The notes under the pieces are model-generated. The model was not told the origin of the DNA. It saw only the letters and a program-made list of their open reading frames with translations, and did no database searches. From NCBI GenBank assembly GCA_016712345.1, contig JADJRH010000011.1:930001-994000 (forward strand): a stretch of 64,000 nt of DNA, given 5' to 3'. Position 1 is the stretch's first letter; every line of letters starts with the position of its first letter. Positions 46,301 through 53,758 of this stretch are shown piece after piece. Position numbers and translations under genes: made by a program. Source of the DNA: Polyangiaceae bacterium. Its GTDB lineage: Bacteria > Myxococcota_A > Polyangia > Polyangiales > Polyangiaceae.

Positions 46301-48461
46301 CGATCTGGCCTTCGTGGATCTCGAGAACCCGGAAGAAATCATGAGGAACTCGGCGGCCACATCGATCCCGCCTGGTGCGGAACTCTTCAAAGATTGGCAT
46401 CCCAAGCCGCGTACCTCGCGCCAGTGCAGCGACGGGCTGCCGCTTCACTGGCTTCGAAGCGAACGTGACTGGCAATTCAGGACGTTCAAAGTCTTGAAAC
46501 CTTGGGGCTTGTTCCGCGAATACAACCCGGCGGCGATCATTCGAGGTGAGAAGTTCTCACCGACAGAAAAAAACGAACGACTGTTCGAGCGCGTTCGCTT
46601 GCTGACGGAGGGAGAGCTGTTCAACGTCATGGAGGTCGTCGATCAGGGGTTGGCTACTCCCGATCAAACTCCGGCTTTGCCTGGCCGCACTGAAGGGTGG
46701 CCGGCCTTTCCACCGCGGCCCTACCAGCTCCTGAGAGTAAAGATGGTGGCCGATGAGAAGGAAGGCTTCCTTTGGGGAACCTACGGGCGTGAGACTTGCT
46801 ATAAGCGCGACGATCTGCTGCTGGGAGCGCCCGAGGAGTGGCTGGGCCGGTGGTTCAAGGTCAACAAACCGTGGTCGCTGTTCAGGAGCTACGACCCGGG
46901 CACGATCCAGCAGAGTTTCCCGGGCGTGGATCAGGATCCTCAGGATCTCTATCCGTTCGGATCCTACAAAACGTCCGAGCGCTATTCGAGCACAGTACCC
47001 TCGCCTCTGCCGCCGGTGACTACCGCGGAGCAACGCATCCGGGCCTTGCAGGAAGGGGAGGTGTTCACGGTGCGGCGGGTTCTCTACGAATCCTCGAACG
47101 CCGGACCAGGAGTCAACGGGGCGCAGGGAGCCTACCAGTGCCTCGAAGTGCTCATGGCAGACACCACGGGGACCGAGGGCGTGCAAACGTTCCTGTGGGG
47201 TACCTACGGAGGAGAGAAGTGCTACGAGCCGTGGGATGTCTGCCTTCATAGCGTGTACCTTCGAAGAAGGTTCTTCGCGATGAACGACCAGACGCGGTAC
47301 GTGGTGACGCGCGCCGGGGGCAGTCTGTGGCACGGCTTTGAACCCTCGCTGGACGGAGGTGTACACATCTTCAAGCGCGCCCAGATCGCGCCGACGGTCG
47401 CCCCATCGGGGGTCGTTCGCTCGGTGGCCAAGGGGGAGACGTTCATCGTGATGGGCGTCGCTTTTCAAGCCGAGCAGATGTTTCGCGGACACACCATTGA
47501 AGGCCAGTATCAGTGTCTTCGGGTGAAGATGGAGGTCGACGGGGAAGAGGGCTATTTCTGGTCGGTGTGGAACGACGAGGCGCGCTTTGAGTTCGTTCCG
47601 CCGGGCGTGCTGCTGGGAAACTGGACACCTCTCGCGATCGACGGCCGCCATCGGTTGGTTCATCTCGGTCAGCGTCGTCTCCTCGACTGGGTGCCTGGGC
47701 CAAGCTCCAGCCAATACCGCGTGTGGCCTTATAACCTGTTCGCGCCGCCCGGTTACTCGATGCTCACCGCTCTCCCCGGGGAGGGGCCCTTCGATATGCA
47801 GACGTGGAGCACCATCACGTCTAGTCACGAGCTGATCTGGCTCGGTCGCGACATGGAGGCCGATCCGCCCGCGGAGCACGACCTCGTCCTCGATTGGGTT
47901 CCTTCGACCGGCAACTACCGCCTCTACCGGGTCGATTCCTCCGGCACCAAGAGCGACGGCACCACGCCCGATATCCTGGCAGAGCCGCCGCTGGCCACGG
48001 GCAACTGGACCAGCATTCGCTCCAGCAAGAAGCTCATCTACTTGGGACTCAACCGCGTGCTCGAGTGGGAGCCCGCCACCGGCAAGTTTCAGGTTTGGGT
48101 GTTGGACCGCAGCGCCAGCGGCACGGTGGACCCGCAGAACGATCCCCTGCCCACCGTGGAGGTTCACGGAACCTGGCAGACCATCCGCGAGGGTCACCGC
48201 CTCCTCTATCTGGGCGGTGATCGCGTCTTGTCTTGGCAGCCGAGCACCGGATGGTACCGAGTTTGGCGCTATGATCGCTCGGTCCAAGGCCAGGGCGATC
48301 CCCTGGGAGCCGCGCCGCTCGTGGAAGGCCACTGGCAACACATCGATGAGAGTCACGAATTGATCTGGCTCGGCGGTGAGGATGTGCTGGACTGGGAGCC
48401 TGGCACGGGGGCATTTCGCCGCTTCGATCCGGATGCGGTGTCGAAGGATCCGCTGCCGTGA
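43389..48461 (+). CDS. PhoD-like metallophosphoesterase with PGB-like, SH3-like and propeller repeats
   Basis: Third cassette gene, 1690 residues. Residues about 14-95 and 115-165 look like peptidoglycan-binding-type helical repeats (AVLTLQTWLHLTGH, AETLRVLRAFWDEHGI). The core has PhoD family metal motifs: GDNLYLD at 553-559, WDDHEYWND at 631-639 and GDVHHS at 805-810, so a metal-dependent phosphoesterase is likely and active. Residues about 1020-1409 hold three copies of an approximately 140-residue SH3-like repeat (KPW-LFR, EGE-F-V, FLWGTYG-E-CY). Residues 1410-1690 hold five repeats of the type W-x-x-I-x-x-x-H-x-L-I-x-LG...LDW-P-x-TG, as in five-bladed tachylectin-2 propellers. The gene starts 25 bp after the LamG gene. 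DNA around 44920-46000 is clearly AT-richer than its flanks. Confidence 0.88.
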   Translation: MTPEEIEAIIEEHRYPELRYGEASEAVLTLQTWLHLTGHAGPPNWRTGVLDAETLRVLRAFWDEHGIATDEDESRQVGVTKTTWTALDALLRARLPPDPRRPLRLDLPARPAPGETVDDYQDRLAVILRGLGVRIDASTPERRDEEVEKAILLFKRLDARYHKVQFGPLGSPRPALPNMLDATIRPHTQRRWRRNRETWGLFYGAPWFGITVHPSAGREEYVWATRSVTDALYSCGRRFLAAAENKDDLLWRLRHPITVLGLAAPIGGSGRADRSDLGHDVPIGMSPTVDEIEHAKLWNAWKRAIDELLPLAQTRAEKGVGADQVRVVTIPSTYEQVRGVFKYMVEKIKNASSAPGGDIEARRALVRAFVGELYTSTAEADLRRELPKAPFVHVIPGAVTGRTFRALVIAVGEGEIRASLDSGAKVPVEPVGNREASDTDKESAQTLIEWLKALDIRLLVASNNVDLREGADHRLVVELIAQGDNRILASAECQFATLAPQSFSKGLTFVVASCYYDYFTMGSNYREALRWLKNRKAEHDWPLDSAAFKLLIGDNLYLDVAPDIPDRVFGTSIVPVRPPARSDDAHKKLSRRWQSQLALLAWSEALGRYLRYWLTGDYAQSLNSLPTFTTWDDHEYWNDYPEWQLHLDRAPQNSGTAGLAEFRAAARACLRAFQLPLNPPLTWSTSGSLSYEFKRPRLATDNSAPQASFCVLDGRSSREVASKQQMTFDGDMQRLYRWATSLRGPGVFVFGQPLVIEPITYNEDFSLFSWKFIKQDHNPPFYHKEYGELWEALDAACWDVLVISGDVHHSRLIQVDTRWPPELAAATSSTFAGSPDCERTVWEFVTSPACHIPTSNDYKMVKHEQNRDLITSIPQDWMPPDRASESEGVRVKAKAAKDAASLRDKLWSKFQLPEGGSETLATQAKAATKFTEDREREVRAAAGFELAMWSNAQNTLGVVGIRPLTKTQVRVDLAFVDLENPEEIMRNSAATSIPPGAELFKDWHPKPRTSRQCSDGLPLHWLRSERDWQFRTFKVLKPWGLFREYNPAAIIRGEKFSPTEKNERLFERVRLLTEGELFNVMEVVDQGLATPDQTPALPGRTEGWPAFPPRPYQLLRVKMVADEKEGFLWGTYGRETCYKRDDLLLGAPEEWLGRWFKVNKPWSLFRSYDPGTIQQSFPGVDQDPQDLYPFGSYKTSERYSSTVPSPLPPVTTAEQRIRALQEGEVFTVRRVLYESSNAGPGVNGAQGAYQCLEVLMADTTGTEGVQTFLWGTYGGEKCYEPWDVCLHSVYLRRRFFAMNDQTRYVVTRAGGSLWHGFEPSLDGGVHIFKRAQIAPTVAPSGVVRSVAKGETFIVMGVAFQAEQMFRGHTIEGQYQCLRVKMEVDGEEGYFWSVWNDEARFEFVPPGVLLGNWTPLAIDGRHRLVHLGQRRLLDWVPGPSSSQYRVWPYNLFAPPGYSMLTALPGEGPFDMQTWSTITSSHELIWLGRDMEADPPAEHDLVLDWVPSTGNYRLYRVDSSGTKSDGTTPDILAEPPLATGNWTSIRSSKKLIYLGLNRVLEWEPATGKFQVWVLDRSASGTVDPQNDPLPTVEVHGTWQTIREGHRLLYLGGDRVLSWQPSTGWYRVWRYDRSVQGQGDPLGAAPLVEGHWQHIDESHELIWLGGEDVLDWEPGTGAFRRFDPDAVSKDPLP

Positions 48462-49006
48462 TCCAGCTCCTCTATCTCGACACCCCGCGCATCAATCGGC
48501 GCGTCAACGTGGCCGCTCACTTCCGCACCCTCAAAAGCATGGCAGAGCGCGCGGGGATTCCTGTGGGCAGTGAAGTGGTCTTTCTGGCCGAAGAGGCCAG
48601 ACGACACATGCAGGCATCGACTGCCGGCGTGCTCTACCTGCTGGGACACTCGGAGGGGACCGGCGGGATGGTTCTGTCAGGGCGACCGGCGCTCGACGGC
48701 CGAACCCTCGCCGCATGGCTGCCCCGGCGCGCCGAACGGCTCCCTCGCGTCGCGCTCTTCAACACGTGTGATGCCGTCTCCAGCGGACTGGTGCGTGCCG
48801 CGTTGGCGGCGGGGATCGCCACCGTTGTCGCCGCCCCGGCGCCCATCCCCATCGACGCGATGTGTACCCATTCCGAAACTCTCTTCCGGGCCTGGCTGGA
48901 GTCCGGCGCCTCTCTCACCGAGGCGGTTCGTTTGGCGAATGCCACCTTTGCGCACCAGGGCATGCTCCTCGAAGTTCACGGCGGCGAGCAGAACGCGCGC
49001 CCGTGA
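48458..49006 (+). CDS. Minimal CHAT/caspase-like cysteine protease
   Basis: Fourth cassette gene, 182 residues, starting at GTG 48458, which overlaps the previous stop (GTGA). It is a stand-alone caspase-like domain of the CHAT group. The catalytic His is H64 in LLGHSEGTGGM and the Cys is C104 in ALFNTCDAVSSG, 40 residues later, each after a hydrophobic strand as in caspases and CHAT proteases. The following AAGIATVVAAPAPI and SLTEAVRLANATF match the usual LA-x-x-L-x-x-GA and AL-x-x-A patterns of CHAT domains. There are no extra sensor domains. Being coupled to a PhoD/propeller gene and two giant proteins, it is likely to process or be controlled by them. Substrate unknown. Confidence 0.82.
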   Translation: MIQLLYLDTPRINRRVNVAAHFRTLKSMAERAGIPVGSEVVFLAEEARRHMQASTAGVLYLLGHSEGTGGMVLSGRPALDGRTLAAWLPRRAERLPRVALFNTCDAVSSGLVRAALAAGIATVVAAPAPIPIDAMCTHSETLFRAWLESGASLTEAVRLANATFAHQGMLLEVHGGEQNARP

Positions 49007-49077
49007 GCCGTCCTCTTTGTCGGTCCTCGGCTCGTCGCTACCCCAATTTGCCCCAAAGACCGGTCCACAGAGCGTTT

Positions 49078-49286
49078 TTGAGGGTCAAGAACGCGATTGG
49101 GGGCCGCTGCACGGCTTCTTTGAGGGTCAAGAACGCGATTGGGGGCCGCCGCACGGCTTTCTTGAGGGTCAAAGACGCGTTTGGCGCCGCGGCAGGGCGT
49201 TTTTGAGGGTTAAAAACGCGACTTGGAGTCGCCCAGGGGCGTTCTTGAGGGTCAGAAACCCGTTTGGCGCCTGAAATCGCAGCGCT
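49078..49286 (+). repeat. Right 42-bp repeat array
   Basis: Five units start at 49078, 49120, 49162, 49203 and 49245 (period 42, once 41). The first half of each unit (TTGAGGGTCAAGAACGCGAT and variants) is the same as in the left array at 25573-25783; the second half differs (GGGGGCCGCTGCACGGCTTCT type). Orientation is the same as in the left array. It starts 72 bp after the CHAT gene. Confidence 0.93.
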
Positions 49287-49289
49287 TTT

Positions 49290-49333
49290 TTAGGAGCGGA
49301 ACAACTTTGCCGTCGATCAGCTCGTGACGGCGA
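49290..49333 (-). pseudogene. Fragment of a Uma2-family gene
   Basis: Read on the minus strand these bases give RRHELIDGKVVPLL, the signature opening block of Uma2 proteins (the intact Uma2 gene at 22973-23551 has RRHELIDGEIIP). The frame has no start upstream and runs straight into the 42-bp array, so only a remnant survives. It overlaps, in another frame, the last codons of the small gene 49317-49595. Confidence 0.65.
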
Positions 49334-49595
49334 GTGCTTTGTTGGCAGCCACAATTTCGTTGCGGACAAGCCGGTTTACAAGACTCAGAAAGTCGTCAAG
49401 CTCCTCGTAGCGCGTAAGTTCCTGAGCCTCGTCGGGGTTGAGCGCGACAGTCCGCTCTCGTTCCAGGAGCAATTCGATTCGTTCCTGAACCGGAGGCGGC
49501 GCACGGAAGATCGGAACACCTTCAACGAGTTCAATGCGCACGGCGGTGTCGATCGGCAGCGCTCCGGCAATCGCTTTCAGCATCTGCGTACTCAT
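49317..49595 (-). CDS. Small antitoxin-like protein, function unknown
   Basis: This 92-residue acidic protein starts at ATG 49595. Its middle (VEGVPIFRAPPPVQERIELL) and tail (TPEEA-like NPDEAQELTRYEELDDFLSL) resemble small proteins usually encoded before HNH or toxin nucleases in several phyla, where they act as putative antitoxins. No partner follows here; instead the tail (ALAVTS) is encoded by bases that belong, in another frame, to the Uma2 remnant. The original C-terminus was therefore replaced and the gene may be an orphan relic. The family assignment is from memory and tentative. Confidence 0.55.
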   Translation of the reverse strand: MSTQMLKAIAGALPIDTAVRIELVEGVPIFRAPPPVQERIELLLERERTVALNPDEAQELTRYEELDDFLSLVNRLVRNEIVAANKALAVTS

Positions 49596-49724
49596 GGATA
49601 GCTCGATCTTACTATCCAGCCCGCCATCACGCAAGGTGTACCACCCTCCATTGCAAAAGCGCAGAACATGACGATTGCGCTCAAAACCGGCCGCCTGATA
49701 CGCTCGCATTTTTGGAGGTCCACC

Positions 49725-51278
49725 ATGTCGCGTGCCCTGCGTAAAGCGGCTCCCGCTGCGGTTTTTTTTGGTCTCCTTCTTTCGCCGGCGGCAGCACTCG
49801 CCTGGGGAACGCCGGAGCACATTGATATTTGCAACAAGATTGCGATGCCCAATGTGCTCGCCAATGTCAACGTCAATGGTCATACCCCGGCCGAATGGTG
49901 CGCTCTACCTGACTATGCGTCATCCATTGCCGACTACGTTCAAAACGGCGCCTGCGCCACGTTTGACCAAGACGAACATTGGCCCGCGTGGGCTGTGGCT
50001 GCAAAGTGCGCCACCGTTTTATTAGAAAACAACAACCACTTTGGCGGCTTCGCGTATTCAAGCTGGCATTACTACCATCAGATCGCCAAAATAGCCGCGC
50101 AGAAGTATGCAGCGAGTTGTACACCCGGCTGTGACGCCGCGGCCTTTGCCATTGAGGGTTGGGCGCTCCACTATCTGGCCGACACGTTTGCTTCAGGGCA
50201 CGCCTGGAACCCGCTCGGCGACTATGAAACGCCTGAAGGTTCTTACTGGATGACCCATTCCGCCGAGGAGAAAGTGCCCGATGCGTTCCTTCCCCCGCCG
50301 GGTGGAATCAACATCTTTCGCCGCATGCTTCACGACCACTTGAACAGCGCAACACTGATGTTACCCAACCCCGTGACGTTTGCCGATGCCTATAATGGCC
50401 CCGGTGTTGTGGGCGATCATGCTTGGCAAGACGGCCTCGCGCCCGCCCAGCAAGTGGCGTGGACCTTGTCGCGCGCCAACGCATCGGTATGGGATATCCT
50501 CTTTGAACTGACGGGTACACAAGGCATGGGCGCCTGTCAGATTTCAAATATCTGCCAACCTGACTACCTCAAAGGTTACCTCGACCAAGGCAACGCTTAC
50601 AACTGCGTGCCGTTCGTCTCAAACCAGAGCTTTGCCCAGGCATTTACCGACCTCGGTGCAAACAGCGAGTCGTATACCTATTACGGTTTTTGTGACACCA
50701 GCACGCCCACGGCTCACGACTGCGCGTGGGAAGATCCCGGGCGGGCCATCCCATTTTGGCCTGGGTCACTCTACTACTATATTGATAATTCGTCGGTGAT
50801 AGACTCATTGGGTTGTAACTTGGGAGATCCCACTGTCTATGACGGTGGAAATTGTGCCGTCACCAAGTACAACAAAAACGACATTCTGTCCGCCGTTTGT
50901 AACGCCGGAGCAGCACCGGCGTGCAGCTTCACCGGCGATTGTGACCTTCCAGATCCGTCGGTCATTGGTATGGGTACAGGTGGCGCCGGAGGGGCGGGCG
51001 GAAGCGCCGGTTCAGCCGGTTCAGGTGCCGCCGGCTCGGGCGCGGGTGGTTCGGGCGCGGCCGGCAACGCGGGCAATGGGGGCGGCCTGTCAGGTGGTGA
51101 TGGTGGGGGAGGGGCAAACGGCGGACAAGCCGGTTCAGACCCTCCGGGCGGTGGAAAGGGCTGCACCTGCACCACCGGCGGTTCAAGCGAAACAGGCGTC
51201 GGCTTATGGCTGTTTTTGGCCGCTGCCAGCCTTACCGCCGCGCGCCGCCGGTCAACCAGAAAAACCTCCACGACATAA
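49725..51278 (+). CDS. Secreted zinc phospholipase C-like protein with MYXO-CTERM tag
   Basis: This 517-residue protein starts at ATG 49725 behind a GGAGGT. A Sec signal (LLLSPAAALA) is followed by mature WGTPEH. An N-terminal Trp-Gly then later H-x-x-x-H-type helices (FAIEGWALHYLADTFASGHAW) resemble the zinc-dependent phospholipase C / S1-P1 nuclease fold. About 12 cysteines are spread along it. A Gly/Ala/Ser-rich linker leads to a C-terminal tag with the CTCTTG cysteines, a hydrophobic helix (GVGLWLFLAAASLTAA) and RRRSTRK, that is, a MYXO-CTERM sorting signal. It should be anchored at the cell surface. The enzyme class is likely but not certain. Confidence 0.8.
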   Translation: MSRALRKAAPAAVFFGLLLSPAAALAWGTPEHIDICNKIAMPNVLANVNVNGHTPAEWCALPDYASSIADYVQNGACATFDQDEHWPAWAVAAKCATVLLENNNHFGGFAYSSWHYYHQIAKIAAQKYAASCTPGCDAAAFAIEGWALHYLADTFASGHAWNPLGDYETPEGSYWMTHSAEEKVPDAFLPPPGGINIFRRMLHDHLNSATLMLPNPVTFADAYNGPGVVGDHAWQDGLAPAQQVAWTLSRANASVWDILFELTGTQGMGACQISNICQPDYLKGYLDQGNAYNCVPFVSNQSFAQAFTDLGANSESYTYYGFCDTSTPTAHDCAWEDPGRAIPFWPGSLYYYIDNSSVIDSLGCNLGDPTVYDGGNCAVTKYNKNDILSAVCNAGAAPACSFTGDCDLPDPSVIGMGTGGAGGAGGSAGSAGSGAAGSGAGGSGAAGNAGNGGGLSGGDGGGGANGGQAGSDPPGGGKGCTCTTGGSSETGVGLWLFLAAASLTAARRRSTRKTSTT

Positions 51279-51324
51279 CATCACGTGAGGTGGTGCGCAC
51301 CCCCACGCGAACGCCACGCAAGAT

Positions 51325-51948
51325 CTACCATCCGCCGCCCACGGAGCACGGATCGCCCACTGCCACCCTCCCAGCGTCCGGCGGCCCAAACGGAGCCTGC
51401 CCATTTATACTGGTAATGCTGAAGGCAATGCGCCGGGTGGGCGCGCGCCCACTTTCAGTACAGTCGTTGCAAACCAGCGGCCTTTCGTCCCAAAACGAAA
51501 TGGGTAGAAGGCGTTTGCAGTCCACTCCCATGACCACAAGTTCTCTCACCGTTTCCAGCGCACGATCCGCGGCGAGCTGCTTCAATTCGGTGTCGTTGCC
51601 ACTCCGATCCACGTACGACCCCACCCGGAGCAAAGTTACTTCAGGGTGCCGCGCCAAAAAGTCGATTACCGACTGCAACGCCGCTTTTGATTCAGGCAAA
51701 AGATCCGCCGCGTTGGTGCGAAAGTACACTTTGGAAGGTAAGGTTAACTCACCGGTAGACGCGATGGGTAGAACCGTGTCGCCGATGACAGGGGGAGGTT
51801 TGGTGTTTGCGGAGCCGCTCGACGTTGACTGCGGTTGAGCGGACGGTTCTGAGCTAATCGGTATTGATGGGATAGATACCGACGCGTTTTCTTGTCCGCT
51901 GCACGAGAGTACCGCAAGACTTGTAACGAACATTCTAAGAATTCGCAT
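51325..51948 (-). CDS. OmpA-family lipoprotein
   Basis: This 207-residue lipoprotein has a lipobox near residues 12-16 (AVLSC), followed by a Ser/Pro-rich linker. The C-terminal half is an OmpA-like peptidoglycan-binding domain: VYFRTNAADLLPESKAALQ, then RVGSYVDRSGNDTELKQLAA and DRALETVRELVVMGVD. The usual D and R contact residues for diaminopimelate are present (YVDRSGN; RR near the end). It probably ties the outer membrane to peptidoglycan. The gene converges on the MYXO-CTERM gene with a 46-bp gap. Confidence 0.85.
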   Translation of the reverse strand: MRILRMFVTSLAVLSCSGQENASVSIPSIPISSEPSAQPQSTSSGSANTKPPPVIGDTVLPIASTGELTLPSKVYFRTNAADLLPESKAALQSVIDFLARHPEVTLLRVGSYVDRSGNDTELKQLAADRALETVRELVVMGVDCKRLLPISFWDERPLVCNDCTESGRAPTRRIAFSITSINGQAPFGPPDAGRVAVGDPCSVGGGW

Positions 51949-51965
51949 GGTTCAATACTTTAGGG

Positions 51966-53630
51966 CTATTGAGCCTCTACCCGCCGCACCCAGGCTTGCT
52001 TACCGTCAAAGAGCAATGTGTACTCATGTACAATGTGTACACCCGCGTTGCGCAGTTCGGCGGCGTATTGCCTCTCGCGGATTTGCTCGGCGGCTTCGGC
52101 GAGGGCTTCTTCGGGTGTATCGCCGCGGTGAAGCACTTTCAACTCCATCACGATGCCGGGTTGACCTGGGATTTTGGGCCGCATCAGCACATCGGCGCGA
52201 CCATACCCCGATTCACGATTGGACCTGACTTCATACGTTGACTCCAAGTGGACGAGGAGTCCGAGAATAAACCCATGGTATAGTTTTTCAGGTTGGCGCC
52301 CGGCCGGATCTTGAAACGACATGGCCGATAAAAGAAGGCTTTCGAAGAGCTTTTGTACCTTGGGAGCATTGCCGTTGATAAGCGCCTGAACAAGCTCATC
52401 CACCAATGCGTTGCCCGCGGCCGCTTGATGGAGCCAATTGCCAAACATGTTTTCGTAAACGAGATAAATTTCTTTGTTGGGGATGGCCAGATCTCCCCTG
52501 TATCGCCCCTCGCGGAGCGTCAGCTTTGCGAGCTTGAGATACCCCGAGAAGAGTAAAAAATTCCAAAGCGCGTCCCGCTGGCGGTCAATGTCGCGCAACA
52601 CAATGTTGTCATCAATGAGCACATGGATGGTTTCACCGTTGAGAAGCGCGGCAGACAGAGCCGATAGCCCCAGGCCCTGTTTTGTAGCCAAATGCTCAAT
52701 CAGATCGTTGGAGCTGGTGTTTACCCAATAAGGTTCAAGCGTGCCTTTTTTAATATAATTGAGAATGGACCACGGATTATAGATTACCTGACCGCCAAAG
52801 ACGTAACCGTTATACCAGGCCCGCACTTCTGCCAAGCGATCCACTGGTACAATGGAGGCTACTTCGTCTTCTGTAAAACCAAACGACGTGGCGTATTCGT
52901 TACTGACGAGGGAGTGGACCACAATGTTGTTGAGGCCCGAAAACATGTTTTCTTTCGCTACCCGTAAGATCCCTGTTAACACCCCTTTATAAAGGGCAGA
53001 ATTGTCTTTGAGCGCAGCTGAAAGAAAGTTGCGGAAAAAGAGCACCACGTCGTCGAAATACCCATTCACATAACCTGACTGAATGGGAGTATCGTATTCG
53101 TCAATGAGAATCACAACGCGCGTCTTGTGGTGCTCGTAAAGTGCGGTAGACAAAACCCACAGCGAGTCCTCAAGATCCCTTTGACTTGGCGCACCCTGAA
53201 GCACTTTTTCAAGCCGCATGGTCATCGATCGGCCGAGCCCGGCGTCATCAAGCAGGTATTGGTGCTCCCGGTATAACTCGGCGACTCGCGTGCCAATGCC
53301 TTCAAGCACCTTGTCAAACGTCGTCGCTTTCACGTCTTTAAACGTGATAAATATCGTTGGGTATTTCTGAAAATGTGCCATCGCGGCAGCGTCGCGACTC
53401 ACCTTTAAACCCTCGAAGAGGGGCGTCAGGTTCTCGTCTGTTTTGCGGAGAAAATAGGCGAGGGACGATAAGTTGATGGTTTTGCCAAACCGCCTTGGCC
53501 GGGGAAACAGAAGCACCGGGCTCAGATCGCTGAGCACCTGACCGATGAAGTCGGTCTTGTCGACGTAGCCGGCCCCGAGGAGACGCAGTTTGCGAAAATC
53601 AGACTCACCAATAGCAGGAACGAACGTCAT
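51966..53630 (-). CDS. AAA-ATPase-like / PD-(D/E)XK nuclease-family protein
   Basis: This 554-residue protein belongs to the family with an AAA-ATPase-like N-terminal part and a C-terminal PD-(D/E)XK_9 nuclease part (PF09820/PF08011). The opening IGESDFRKLRLLGAGYVDKT and the P-loop-like FPRPRRFGKTINLSSL are typical. The Walker B-like VVILIDEYDTPIQ comes next. The C-terminal EVRSNRESGYGRADVLMRP with GIVMELKV supplies the nuclease-fold D and ExK. The start is taken at ATG 53630, which has GGAG upstream and puts the first motif at the usual place; a longer start at 53669 is possible. These genes are abundant accessory genes of unclear role. Confidence 0.88.
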   Translation of the reverse strand: MTFVPAIGESDFRKLRLLGAGYVDKTDFIGQVLSDLSPVLLFPRPRRFGKTINLSSLAYFLRKTDENLTPLFEGLKVSRDAAAMAHFQKYPTIFITFKDVKATTFDKVLEGIGTRVAELYREHQYLLDDAGLGRSMTMRLEKVLQGAPSQRDLEDSLWVLSTALYEHHKTRVVILIDEYDTPIQSGYVNGYFDDVVLFFRNFLSAALKDNSALYKGVLTGILRVAKENMFSGLNNIVVHSLVSNEYATSFGFTEDEVASIVPVDRLAEVRAWYNGYVFGGQVIYNPWSILNYIKKGTLEPYWVNTSSNDLIEHLATKQGLGLSALSAALLNGETIHVLIDDNIVLRDIDRQRDALWNFLLFSGYLKLAKLTLREGRYRGDLAIPNKEIYLVYENMFGNWLHQAAAGNALVDELVQALINGNAPKVQKLFESLLLSAMSFQDPAGRQPEKLYHGFILGLLVHLESTYEVRSNRESGYGRADVLMRPKIPGQPGIVMELKVLHRGDTPEEALAEAAEQIRERQYAAELRNAGVHIVHEYTLLFDGKQAWVRRVEAQ

Positions 53631-53758
53631 CACAGCTCCGATCTGCGACCCGTTCTCACTATACTCCATTCGGGCAACTTTTGCCTCTCAGAAATTTGAC
53701 GGGTGAGCCCTCATGTCTCGAGCCGTTCGCTACACAGCGTTGTCGTGACCATCCATCC

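Noticed and set aside
25796..49006. Contractile injection system, type VI secretion or prophage as the nature of the cassette
   Set aside because: No sheath, tube, baseplate, spike, portal, terminase or lysin gene is present. The only phage-like hint is the peptidoglycan-binding-like repeat in the PhoD protein.
25573..49286. CRISPR arrays at the two 42-bp repeat tracts
   Set aside because: The whole 42-bp period is repetitive, with no unique spacers, units diverge within an array, and there are no cas genes nearby.
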